A DNA stretch of 64,000 nt from Bacillota bacterium (GTDB taxonomy: Bacteria > Bacillota > Clostridia > Christensenellales > Aristaeellaceae): positions 1 through 64,000 of the forward strand of contig JAEYCB010000061.1 in NCBI GenBank assembly GCA_023404345.1, read 5' to 3'. The translations under genes and the position numbers were made by a program. Shown in pieces: positions 1-8,310 of the stretch. The notes below the pieces were generated by a model, which ran no database searches, was not told the DNA's origin, and saw only the letters and a program-made list of their open reading frames with translations. Within the stretch, counting starts at the first letter, position 1, and each line of letters begins with the position of its first letter.

Positions 1-39
1 AGACTTTTACAATACAAGGCGGCTTCAAGCTAAGTTAAA

Positions 40-130
40 GGGTCTGGCTCCCCTTGCTTACAGGAACCAGACCCTCGTGGCGTAATTTTTCTTTTTTTAC
101 CTGTCTACTTGACAGGGGACGGTTCACCTG
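40..130. repeat. Two short palindromes, possible REP-like remnant
   Basis: Positions 40-47 (GGGTCTGG) pair with 67-74 (CCAGACCC), and CTGTC/GACAG forms a second small hairpin near 102-116, followed by GGGGACGGTTC. Strings like the latter often occur in Firmicute REP-type elements tied to Y1 transposases, but that link is from memory. No transposase gene is visible. Nothing else was recognised in the first 241 bases. Confidence 0.3.
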
Positions 131-241
131 GATGAGCCGCCGTTTGCGTGCGTTTTCCCGAAAGGAACTGGCGATGCCGCAAGGCGCGTTTGGCTGGAAA
201 GGGGAACGTGTTTCCCAATCGGCAAGACACACATTTCCCAC

Positions 242-2029
242 TCAGCATTCCTGCGAAAAGCAGGCGCAATAGAGAGCATAGCTCAAAAATCCGGCGCAGG
301 TGGCAAAGGCCTCCCCGGTTTCACAAACGCCGGTGTCTTCATTGACGCTCTCGCAGGCGATGCCGTTGTCCATGCGGGTGCGGCGCAGGTGAGTGAGCGC
401 GCTGTCTGCGTTGCCGCTGAGCAGGCTGTTGCAGATGGACAGCACCCACGGATGCGGCGCGTGCCTGCAGCCGATCTCCGCAATGGGGTGGCCCGCAAAC
501 GACAGCGGATAGTCCTTGTCTCTGATCATGGCGACGGTGTTTTTCCACACGGGATCATCCATGCCGCAAAAGCCGTAGAAGGGCAGCAGCTGCAAGCTGC
601 CAGGCGGCTCGTCGTAGATATCGTAGCGGCCCTCAAGATCCACCGACCAGGCGAAAAAGCGCCTGCCGTCCCGCTCTTTCACGCAGTGCCGGTAGACGGC
701 CTTGCGCGTCTCTTCCGCCCGCTGTGCCAGTTCGGGCCGGTCCAGAAAATCCGCCAGCGCACGCAGGGCAAAGCAGACCAGCGCGTTATCATAGGTCAGG
801 TAGGCGTGATTGCGCAGGTCGTCCGTTGGCTGCAAAAAGGTTTCGTAAATGGCTTCGCTCGGGTGCTGTTTGCTTTCCAGCCTGCGCAGGATGGCCGCAA
901 GGCCGTCCCTGACGACGGGCTGCCGGGCCAGGGAGGTGTCGCCGGTACTTTCCACGTAGCGCCTGAGGGCAACCACCGGCGCGCACAGCTCGTCCAGCTC
1001 AAAGCCCGGCTCCAGAAGCGTGCCGTCGATGTAACGGCTGTGCAGGCCGACATTGCGGATCTGCTTTGTAAAGACATAGGTCAGGATCTCCCGCGCATAG
1101 GCGGCATCCGCCATGAGGATGGCCGGAAAGGCCCACAGCAGGCTGTCGCGGTCCCAGTAGGCGGCGGATACATAATACCGCGGACTGCGGCTAGTCATCA
1201 GACACAGCTCCTCCGTGTCGATAGTGCGGCCGGAGGCATAGAAAAAGGCAAAAAACAGGTTGGTGCCGAGCAGCTCGTGGAGGGCAGGATCGTTCAGAAG
1301 CTTTTCCCTTGCGGCGAGCCAGGCCGACGTGCCCGCATAAGCGGCGTCAAAGCCCTGCCTGAGCAGCTCCTTGGCGCTGGTGGCGGCAGCCACGCCTTCA
1401 TAACCCACGCCCCAGGGAATATCCAGCACAGCTTCCTCTCCCGGCTGGAGCAGAACCTCCCGATAAATGTCGTAGGCAAAACCGTCCCGCGTCCACTGCG
1501 CCTGCTGGTCAATCTGCGAAAACGGCTGCGGATCGGCCACGCAGGGGGCAAAGGCAAACAGCGGGACCCCTGGTTTTTGCGAAAAGAGAAACATGTGATT
1601 CCATCCCGAGGAAACCGCCTCCCGCCCAGCGGTCAGAGGGGTGGTTTCGTTGATTTCATGGAAGGTTTGCTCCCATTCTCCCTCCGTGCCAAAGCGCACC
1701 GCCCGGGTCTGAGACCCGATGTTTGTAACCGACAGCCTGAGAAACAGCGCCCGCTCCCCGATGGGCGTAAGATAGATGCAGGAAAAGCGGAGGCCGCTTT
1801 GCTTGGATACAAAGCCGGGAATCCAGCAATGAGCGCGCCGCCATACGGGATGAAGCGGAAGGCGCTCTCCTTCCGCCTGCACGTAGGGGCGGATTAGTCC
1901 GGCATCCCCGCGAATCTCCAAAAGGCCTTTGAGCTGCATGTACAGGAAGGTAACACCCTCCACCGCGCCGTCGGTTTCACGGATGGTGGGCAGGGACAGG
2001 TATTCGTTGCCGGTGACCTGATAGTTCAT
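242..2029 (-). CDS. GH125-like six-hairpin glycoside hydrolase
   Basis: This 595-residue protein has a beta-rich N-terminal part (about 1-230) and a helical (alpha/alpha)6-type C-terminal part. The motif YWDRDSL at 291-297 and the C-terminal stretch with ESVNEDTG resemble the corresponding parts of GH125 exo-alpha-1,6-mannosidases, where a Glu near the C-terminus is catalytic; that Glu is kept here. No signal peptide is seen, so it should act in the cytoplasm on an imported oligosaccharide. It is the last gene of locus A, 17 bases after the true end of the permease gene. Substrate is inferred: the GH66 partner suggests alpha-1,6-glucan, the family suggests alpha-mannoside. Start chosen at ATG 2029 behind AAAGGA. 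Confidence 0.7.
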   Translation of the reverse strand: MNYQVTGNEYLSLPTIRETDGAVEGVTFLYMQLKGLLEIRGDAGLIRPYVQAEGERLPLHPVWRRAHCWIPGFVSKQSGLRFSCIYLTPIGERALFLRLSVTNIGSQTRAVRFGTEGEWEQTFHEINETTPLTAGREAVSSGWNHMFLFSQKPGVPLFAFAPCVADPQPFSQIDQQAQWTRDGFAYDIYREVLLQPGEEAVLDIPWGVGYEGVAAATSAKELLRQGFDAAYAGTSAWLAAREKLLNDPALHELLGTNLFFAFFYASGRTIDTEELCLMTSRSPRYYVSAAYWDRDSLLWAFPAILMADAAYAREILTYVFTKQIRNVGLHSRYIDGTLLEPGFELDELCAPVVALRRYVESTGDTSLARQPVVRDGLAAILRRLESKQHPSEAIYETFLQPTDDLRNHAYLTYDNALVCFALRALADFLDRPELAQRAEETRKAVYRHCVKERDGRRFFAWSVDLEGRYDIYDEPPGSLQLLPFYGFCGMDDPVWKNTVAMIRDKDYPLSFAGHPIAEIGCRHAPHPWVLSICNSLLSGNADSALTHLRRTRMDNGIACESVNEDTGVCETGEAFATCAGFLSYALYCACFSQEC

Positions 2030-2046
2030 CGTACGTCCATCCTTTG

Positions 2047-2891
2047 CTATGCTTTGACGGACCCTTCCGCAAGGCCGGAAACCACAAAGCGTTTCTGAAA
2101 AAAGGCAAACAGCAAAATCATGGGAATCTGCGCAGAATCGAAGTGGCGAAGATCCATTCCCAGCGGGTGGCGTGAGCGCCTTTCAGGGACTGGATCATCA
2201 CGGGCAACGTGACCTGGTTTCGCACGCCGCCCAGGATGACCTTCGCGGAGAAGAATTCCTCCCAGGTGCCCTGCAGGCAGAAGATGGCCAGCGTGCCGAT
2301 GGCGGGAAGGGCCAGCGGAAGCATCACCCGGAAAAAGGTGGTCATGTGCCCGCCGCCATCGATCTTGACGGCTTCTTCCAGTTCCTTGGGCAGCGCGGCC
2401 ATGTGGCCCCGGAGAAAGAACGTGTTTCCGCAGATTCCCGCGCCCACATAGAGCAAAATCAGCCCTGCCTTGGTGCCGATCAGGCTGTTTGAGGCCGGGC
2501 CGATGCCCTGCAGCACCAGAAACTGCGGGATGATGCCCAAGAATCCCGGCAGCATCAGCGTAAACAGATAGACGCGAAACAGCGCCTCCCGGCCGAAAAA
2601 GTCGATTCTGGCAAAGCCGTAGGCCGACAGCGAGGCCACCAGCACCGTAAAGAGCGCCGTGAGCAAAGTGATGACCACGCTGTTGAACGCTGCCTTGGGC
2701 AGATCGGACTGGGACAGCACATGCTCATAGGCGGCAAACTGAATCTGCGAGGGGAACAGATGGGGCGGGTTGGGCAGCACATAGCTGAACTCCTCAAAAG
2801 AGTTGCAGACCATAAACCAGAACGGAAGAATGAAAATGACCGCGCTCAGAATCAAAACGGTCCAGAACAGGATTTTTCCCATGATTCTCAT
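2047..2891 (-). pseudogene. Sugar ABC permease (MalG type), frameshifted near its 3' end
   Basis: Inner-membrane permease of a carbohydrate ABC importer, with the cytoplasmic EAA loop EEAVKIDGGG that contacts the ATPase. The frame opened at 2891 ends early at 2118, reading ...FATSILRRFP. One base later in phase the sequence continues as AQIPMILLFAFFQKRFV and ends SGLAEGSVKA at 2047, which is the usual end of this family. A single missing base near 2130-2136 explains this; restored length is about 281 residues. It overlaps the upstream permease gene by four bases. It may be a true lesion or a sequencing error. Confidence 0.85.
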
Positions 2892-3844
2892 TGCTCCCGG
2901 CCACCTTCCGTATGAAACACCCTGTTGAGCACAAAGGTGGTAGTCAGCACCAGAAGGGCCGTGATCATGCCGATGGCCGCGCCCTGACCGAACTCAAAGA
3001 GGTTGAAGGATTTGTCGTAGAGCAGGTATTGCAGCACGCTGGTGGTGCCGCGGGGATTGCCGCTGGTGAGCATCATCACCTGGATAAACACGCCGAAAGA
3101 ACCGATAATCATGTTCACCAGCACGTAAAAGGTGGTGCTTTTCAAAAGCGGCACGGTGATTTGCCAGAACTGTTGGGCTCTGCTGGCGCCGTCCAGCATG
3201 CTGGCCTCGTAGAGGTCGGCGGAGATGCCCTGCAGCCCCGCCAGATAAATCACCATCGCCCATCCGATGTTCTTCCAGATGCCCAGCAGCCAGATCACCA
3301 GGTTGGCCGTCCAGGTGCGGTTGAGCCAGGAAACATAGGCCGGCAGGATGCCAAACACATCCCGCAGCAGGTAATTGACCAGCCCCGCACCGCCGGCGTT
3401 GAACATGTAGGCAAACACATTGCCCACGATCACCCAGCTGGTAATCACCGGCAGATAAAAGCAGGTGCGGAAGAAAAGCTGGCTGCGCCTGAGCGAATTG
3501 ACCATGACGGCAAAGATCAGGCCAAAGAGCATGATAAATGGCGTGGTGACAAAGGCATAGAGGAAGTTGTTGCGGATGGCCAGAAGCAGCCGGTCGCCGC
3601 GCTCAGTGAACAGCGCGATATAATTGTCAAGCCCCACCCAGGTCATGCTGCGCTGGACGATTTGATAATTGGAAAAGCTGATGCGAATGTTGAAAAGCAT
3701 GGGATAGAGGATAAACACGCAGGCAAGGATCAGCCCCGGAAGCACGAAGGGTGCGGCGGGGAGCCAGTTTCGCAGCCGCCTGTGCAAAAGCAGCTTTCTT
3801 TCGTTGCGCAAAACGGCCTGCGGATTGTATTGGGCAGGAGTCAT
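2888..3844 (-). CDS. Sugar ABC transporter permease (MalF/UgpA type)
   Basis: A 318-residue integral membrane protein with about six hydrophobic helices and the EAA loop YEASMLDGASRAQQFWQI in its second half, typical of the first permease of CUT1 sugar importers. It should form the channel heterodimer with the next gene. It lies downstream of the binding-protein gene, with a strong hairpin between. No dedicated ATPase gene is present in the locus, so a shared MsmK-type ATPase encoded elsewhere is likely (inference from the CUT1 family). Confidence 0.93.
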   Translation of the reverse strand: MTPAQYNPQAVLRNERKLLLHRRLRNWLPAAPFVLPGLILACVFILYPMLFNIRISFSNYQIVQRSMTWVGLDNYIALFTERGDRLLLAIRNNFLYAFVTTPFIMLFGLIFAVMVNSLRRSQLFFRTCFYLPVITSWVIVGNVFAYMFNAGGAGLVNYLLRDVFGILPAYVSWLNRTWTANLVIWLLGIWKNIGWAMVIYLAGLQGISADLYEASMLDGASRAQQFWQITVPLLKSTTFYVLVNMIIGSFGVFIQVMMLTSGNPRGTTSVLQYLLYDKSFNLFEFGQGAAIGMITALLVLTTTFVLNRVFHTEGGREQ

Positions 3845-3876
3845 GGGCGCTCCCTCCTTTGGAAAAGCACAAGGCG

Positions 3877-3916
3877 CTTCCCCGATCCGCGCCTTTGCGG
3901 GCGCGGATCGGGGAAG
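3877..3916 (-). other. Intercistronic stem-loop after binding-protein gene
   Basis: Positions 3877-3891 pair perfectly with 3902-3916 (15 base pairs, extendable with GCC/GGC inside). It lies between the stop of the binding-protein gene and the start of the permease gene. There is no long T run after it on the minus strand, so it looks like an RNA-stability or partial-termination element rather than a full terminator. Confidence 0.75.
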
Positions 3917-3933
3917 CGGGGAAACGGCGACCG

Positions 3934-5136
3934 TTACTTGGCCAGCTCGATGTCGATTTCAGCGGCGTAGTTGGTGAGGGTGGACTGCACATCCGCGCCC
4001 TCGATGAAGATTTCCGTCATGGCGTCCTGCCACAGCTGCTCCACCGTGGAGGCCTGCGGCGTGGGAATGCGGCTCTGCGCGCTTTCCAGCTGCTTCATGT
4101 ACACGCTCCACTTTGGATCAGCCTGCACGGCCTCGCTGTCAACGCAGGATTTGAGGGTGGGAATCACGCCCACCTTGATCAACTCCAGCTGCACCTCCTC
4201 GCTGAGCATGAAGGTGACAAACCGGAAGGCGGCGTCCTGCTTCTGGCTGCCGGAGAAGATGACGATGTTTTCGCCGCCCACCACGGAGGCGCTCTTTCCG
4301 TTCCAGGTGGGAATCAGGGCGGGCACGATGCCGGCCTCCTCGTTGAAGGGCGCCCAGGGGCCCTCAAAGAACATGGCGTATTCGCTGTTGATGCCGTCCC
4401 AGGCATCGGGGGTGCCGTCCACGTCGCGGATGGTAAACACGCCGTTCTTATGAAGCTCAAGCATGGTATTGATGGCCGCGACGCTCTCGGCGCTGTCCAG
4501 ATAGCCGCTGGCGGTGGTGAAGCCCTCATCCGTCAGCTTGCCGCCGAAGAGCCAGAAGTAGGGATACAGATCCCAGTCGCCCAGGCCGGAAACGTTGAGC
4601 TTGTACTGGCCGGGCGCCTTTTCCTTGCACGCCGCCACAAATTCCTCCATGGTGGCGGGAGGCTCGTCAAAGCCCAGTTCCTTGAGAACGTTAAGGTTGA
4701 CCACGGCGGCCTTGCAGTTGGTGTTGAGGGGCAGGCCGTAGTAATGGCCATTCCACAGGTTGGTGGACAGGGGCGCTTCGAGCACCGCGTCCTTGAGCGC
4801 GTCAAAGCCCTCGATTTCATCCATGGCCACGATGCCGCCGAGCTTTGCGTAGGCGCTGGTTTTGGTGATGTCCACGCGCGCCACATCCGGCACCACGCCG
4901 GTGCCAAGCGCCGTCACCAGCATCTGGTTGAAATCGCCGCTCTGACGCACCGCTTCCACCTTGATGTCCGGGTTGGCGGCTTCAAACATGGGGATGATGA
5001 CCTCGTCAATCACCGGGGTTTCCGCATCGCCATAGGTGTGCCAGAAGGTGATGGTCACCGGCTCCTGCGCGCAGGCGGCAGAAAACGCGCTCAGCGCCAT
5101 CGTCAGGACCAGCAGCAGAGCAAACAGCTTTTTCAT
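3934..5136 (-). CDS. Sugar ABC transporter binding protein (family 1)
   Basis: A 400-residue extracellular solute-binding protein. It opens with a signal peptide (two Lys, a hydrophobic run, then SAACAQ) and the family-typical ITFWHTYG at the mature N-terminus. Cleavage after ACA is more likely than lipidation, because the residue three before Cys is Ser rather than Leu/Val/Ile. It should deliver an oligosaccharide to the permeases of locus A. First transporter gene after GH66, with a 36-base gap. The substrate is inferred from its neighbours only. Confidence 0.93.
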   Translation of the reverse strand: MKKLFALLLVLTMALSAFSAACAQEPVTITFWHTYGDAETPVIDEVIIPMFEAANPDIKVEAVRQSGDFNQMLVTALGTGVVPDVARVDITKTSAYAKLGGIVAMDEIEGFDALKDAVLEAPLSTNLWNGHYYGLPLNTNCKAAVVNLNVLKELGFDEPPATMEEFVAACKEKAPGQYKLNVSGLGDWDLYPYFWLFGGKLTDEGFTTASGYLDSAESVAAINTMLELHKNGVFTIRDVDGTPDAWDGINSEYAMFFEGPWAPFNEEAGIVPALIPTWNGKSASVVGGENIVIFSGSQKQDAAFRFVTFMLSEEVQLELIKVGVIPTLKSCVDSEAVQADPKWSVYMKQLESAQSRIPTPQASTVEQLWQDAMTEIFIEGADVQSTLTNYAAEIDIELAK

Positions 5137-5172
5137 GGAACAACTCCTCCTTAAATTTTATTCTCTTGCGCC

Positions 5173-6864
5173 TCAGCGCAGGAATATCATGTTCCAGTAG
5201 GCCAGCGCAGGCTGAACCAGCTCCAGATAGTTCCCGGTTCCATCGTGCCCAACGGAGAAGGGAAGCCGCCGCGGGGAAAGGTCCTCCTCATCCGGAGAGG
5301 CCAGATAGACCGCACTGGCGGGAAAGTCCGTATACAGGCGGGTTGCCACATTCCTCAGGGCACGCGGCGCGGGCTTGGTCTGCTTTTCGTCCCGCCAGCC
5401 GTTGTCCGTGCCTGTCAGATTCAGAAAATGATAGATTTCCGCGCCGCCGTCCGCCTTTGCGAAGTACCAGACCGTATCGCTGTTTCCGTCCGTGCTGAGG
5501 GGAACACCCTCCAGCGTCACCCGGCGCTCAACGGGCCGCTGCCCGTCGCGCAGCAGGTTCTCATAGGCGACCAGAAAATCGTACAACCGCCGCACATCCC
5601 GCGTGAGCTCCCCGCTCATGCGCTTCTGGGTATCGGCGGGGAAATACTCGTCCGAAAGCATGTTGCCGCCATTGCCCAGCTCAATGCGCGCTCCGCCGGA
5701 GGCAAATACCACGCAGTCCAGCAGACGCACGGCGGATGGGTTAAAGGCGCGAAGCGGGTTTCGGTAATTCACATAGGCCGCCACCACCAGCGACTTGCCG
5801 CCGCTTAGCGCACAGGCGTCGAGAATGGCCCGGTGTATGCTGTAATAGGTGTCATAATGCAGGCCGTCGGGCGCCTTGTCCCAGGGCCAGAATTCCGCGT
5901 ACAGCACATCCACATCGCTGCCGCTGACCTGCTCGAGCCCCTGGGCTCCCACGGGATTGAAAACCAGATATCTGGGGGCGATCGCCGCTTTGGCGGCATT
6001 CAGAAATAGCTCGTAGCAATCCTTTACCAGACGGATGGGATTCCCGGAGCCGTCATGCCCCAACGGGCCGCCTTCCGCCGTCTGCATAGGACCGTTTTCG
6101 CCGATGGTGTCGCCGTGCCAGCCGTCAAAGGCAAAGGCGTCAAAGACCTTGTTTTCCTGCTCGAAAAGATAACGTTGCCAGCCCGGATTCAGGGGATTGA
6201 AGTATTGCAGCACGCCCACCGGCCCAAGATGCGCATCCATGTCGCAGGTAAAATCCGTCCCGTCCGCCTTGACCAGCCGCCAGGCGGGATCGACGTGTGA
6301 ACCATCGGTAAGGTAGGTCTGGTTGGCGGCGTAAATCATGTTATACGCCATGCAGGCCATGCCCTTTTCATGCGCCGCCGACAGATAGGCCCGCACCGCA
6401 TCGCCGGAAACCGTCCTGCCGGACCAGTCCTTCCACACGGAGCTATCGTCCGCTACGGGCTGATGGTGCCGGTACTGCCAGTCATAAAACTGCAGGCCAT
6501 TGATGTGAAAGCGGCATAGGGTCTCGATTTTTGCCTGCGCGTCCACGCCCGGGGTAAAATCCCACACATAGCCGTAGCGCGGAAAGCGGGTCCAGGCGGA
6601 GGAAACGTCAATGGCTGTAAAGGCTTCTGCCAGGAGCGTTTTGTCCGTGCCCAGCGCCTGCACCGCAAGCAGATACCCCGTGCCTTCCTTCGCTGGTGGG
6701 ATGAGCAAAAACCGCTCCTCCGCCGCGATATTCTCCATGAAAACTGTCTTTTCCAGATGAAAAAGGATCAGCCGGAAGCTTACCGTTTCGGCAGGCAGGT
6801 TGTCCGTATGCACCCATACCGTTTCGTTTGGGGCGTACATGCTTTTATCCGTGCGGCAGTTCAT
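5173..6864 (-). CDS. GH66 dextranase / cycloisomaltooligosaccharide transferase-like
   Basis: A 563-residue GH66 protein. RFPRYGYVWDF (93-103) and INGLQFYDWQYRHHQP (121-136) are strongly characteristic. D252 in GWHGDTIG and E324 in LYAEFWPWD are 72 residues apart, the same spacing as the nucleophile and acid/base pair I recall for GH66 enzymes, so both catalytic residues seem kept. Family members cut or cyclise alpha-1,6-glucan (dextran). No signal peptide is present and the protein is shorter than secreted dextranases, so it probably works on imported oligosaccharides. ATG 6864 has AAGGGAG eight bases upstream. The LacI-type operator lies 129 bases upstream. Confidence 0.9.
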   Translation of the reverse strand: MNCRTDKSMYAPNETVWVHTDNLPAETVSFRLILFHLEKTVFMENIAAEERFLLIPPAKEGTGYLLAVQALGTDKTLLAEAFTAIDVSSAWTRFPRYGYVWDFTPGVDAQAKIETLCRFHINGLQFYDWQYRHHQPVADDSSVWKDWSGRTVSGDAVRAYLSAAHEKGMACMAYNMIYAANQTYLTDGSHVDPAWRLVKADGTDFTCDMDAHLGPVGVLQYFNPLNPGWQRYLFEQENKVFDAFAFDGWHGDTIGENGPMQTAEGGPLGHDGSGNPIRLVKDCYELFLNAAKAAIAPRYLVFNPVGAQGLEQVSGSDVDVLYAEFWPWDKAPDGLHYDTYYSIHRAILDACALSGGKSLVVAAYVNYRNPLRAFNPSAVRLLDCVVFASGGARIELGNGGNMLSDEYFPADTQKRMSGELTRDVRRLYDFLVAYENLLRDGQRPVERRVTLEGVPLSTDGNSDTVWYFAKADGGAEIYHFLNLTGTDNGWRDEKQTKPAPRALRNVATRLYTDFPASAVYLASPDEEDLSPRRLPFSVGHDGTGNYLELVQPALAYWNMIFLR

Positions 6865-6991
6865 GGGCGTTTCTCCCTTCGCGCGGCAGGTTCAGACCGG
6901 TGCTGGTCAAGGCCAATTCCGTCTGTTTGGTTTTTGGTCGTGCATCTCTTTCCATGGGCAAGAATAACAGATCTTTGATTTCAGTTCCATA

Positions 6992-7007
6992 TGTTATGCG
7001 CATAACA
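6992..7007. promoter_or_regulatory. Operator palindrome upstream of GH66
   Basis: Perfect palindrome TGTTATGCGCATAACA; its 14-base core GTTATGCGCATAAC is repeated exactly at 8101-8114 in front of the LacI-family gene. A central CG flanked by symmetric arms is typical for LacI-family operators. A clear -35/-10 pair for the GH66 operon could not be assigned here. Confidence 0.85.
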
Positions 7008-7056
7008 AACAAAACAAAGAAAAATAATCCGTCTGTTTTGTTCATAATGACCATGC

Positions 7057-8079
7057 TTACCGCAAATCCTTTACGCTTTCGCCCCGAACCACACGGGTGG
7101 GTAAAATCAGGGAAACGGGCTGTTCCACTGCCTGGTCCAGGATGTCAAACAGCATGCGCAGCGCCGCCTGGGCCTTTTTGGTCACGTTCTGATGCACGGT
7201 CGTCAGCCGGGGACGGATGATGCGGGAGAGAATGTTGTCGTCAAAGCCGGTGACTGAAATATCCTCCGGCACACGAATCCCGTGATCCAGCAGGTAATCC
7301 ATCGCCTCAACCGCATAATAGTCCGAGATGAACAGGCACGCGGTACATCCCTGGCTGCGGAAACATTCCACAAGCCGCCGGTAATCCTCGCTCCTGCGTT
7401 TGCGATCCTTCGAGATGCAAAAATACCGGTCCTGCGTCCATTCAATGCCGGCGGCGCCCAGCGCCTGCTGATGTCCCCGCAGGCGAAGCGCATCCACACC
7501 CCACAGGATGGACTGGTCCCCTACAAGAAGCATGTTGCGGTGCCCCAGCTTCAACAGGTATTCCGTCAGCTGACGCATGCCGCCCAGGTCGTCCAGCCCT
7601 ACGTTGTTATACTGCTCACCCTCGTCAAAATAGCAGTCCACAAACACGATGGGCTTGCGGGTGGCCTCAATCAGCTCGCGGCACTGGTTGGCCTGCAGGC
7701 CCATTACAATCAGGCCCACGGCGTTCCACGTCTGGGAGATGCGGTGAATCTCCGCAGCGGTTTGGGCCGCGCGCAGCATGGTGTAATACCCCCGCGTGCG
7801 GATGGCGTTTTCCAGCGCCGCGATCATCTCGCTGACAAACGGGTCCTGCAGGGCAAGCTTTTCCTCGCGGTTGGGATAGTTGGTAATGACGCCCACAATC
7901 TCGCTGTCGCCCTTGGCCAGCATGCGGGCGCCCATATTGGGGATGTACTGGTACTGCTCCAGCTTTTTGCGGATGAGCTGCGCCGTTTCCGGCGACATTT
8001 TTTCCAGATGGCCATGGATGACGTTGGAAACCGTTGCTGTGGATACGCCCAAAGAATTGGCGATTTCTTTGATGGTCAT
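7057..8079 (-). CDS. LacI-family transcriptional regulator
   Basis: A 340-residue regulator. Residues 1-25 hold the LacI helix-turn-helix and hinge start (MTIKEIANSLGVSTATVSNV), followed by a periplasmic-binding-like effector domain ending in the usual FDDN...RPRLTTVHQN region. The ATG at 8079 is chosen over upstream in-frame starts because AGGAGAG sits just before it and the protein then begins with the helix-turn-helix. The operator at 8101-8114 lies at the predicted start of its own transcript, so autorepression is likely. It should control the GH66 operon that follows on the same strand. Confidence 0.93.
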   Translation of the reverse strand: MTIKEIANSLGVSTATVSNVIHGHLEKMSPETAQLIRKKLEQYQYIPNMGARMLAKGDSEIVGVITNYPNREEKLALQDPFVSEMIAALENAIRTRGYYTMLRAAQTAAEIHRISQTWNAVGLIVMGLQANQCRELIEATRKPIVFVDCYFDEGEQYNNVGLDDLGGMRQLTEYLLKLGHRNMLLVGDQSILWGVDALRLRGHQQALGAAGIEWTQDRYFCISKDRKRRSEDYRRLVECFRSQGCTACLFISDYYAVEAMDYLLDHGIRVPEDISVTGFDDNILSRIIRPRLTTVHQNVTKKAQAALRMLFDILDQAVEQPVSLILPTRVVRGESVKDLR

Positions 8080-8100
8080 TGCGGCGTCTCTCCTGCTGTT

Positions 8101-8114
8101 GTTATGCGCATAAC
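8101..8114. promoter_or_regulatory. Operator palindrome in the LacI-family gene promoter
   Basis: GTTATGCGCATAAC, identical to the core at 6993-7006. It lies directly downstream of the -10 box on the minus strand, where a bound repressor would block initiation. Confidence 0.85.
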
Positions 8115-8121
8115 TGGAAAC

Positions 8122-8151
8122 AGCATAATGCATGCCGCCATGCGGTGTCAA
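8122..8151 (-). promoter_or_regulatory. Promoter of the LacI-family gene
   Basis: On the minus strand, TTGACA (8151-8146) and TATGCT (8127-8122) are 18 bases apart. The predicted start point is about 8115, touching the operator. Confidence 0.75.
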
Positions 8152-8243
8152 GGGCAGGGAAACGGGAAAAGAGCGCCCTGCATGCCCGTGTATTCTCTCT
8201 GCGGGCAGAATCAGGAAAAAAAGGAAAAGCGCAGCTTGTCCCC

Positions 8244-8272
8244 TTGCGCCCGCGGCGTGCGGATGGTACAAT
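8244..8272 (+). promoter_or_regulatory. Promoter of the PucR-type gene
   Basis: TTGCGC at 8244-8249 and TACAAT at 8267-8272, spaced 17 bases, 38 bases before the start codon. Confidence 0.6.
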
Positions 8273-8310
8273 CAGTTCAATATTTGGCCCAAAGGACAAG
8301 GTGAGCGACG

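Noticed and set aside
35..241. Small protein gene at the left edge
   Set aside because: The frame crosses two palindromes and has no start signal; it looks like repeat DNA.
389..1897. Open frame of about 500 codons on the plus strand, antisense to the GH125-like gene
   Set aside because: It mirrors the GC-rich codon pattern of the real gene, has no ribosome binding site and reads as a low-complexity basic protein.
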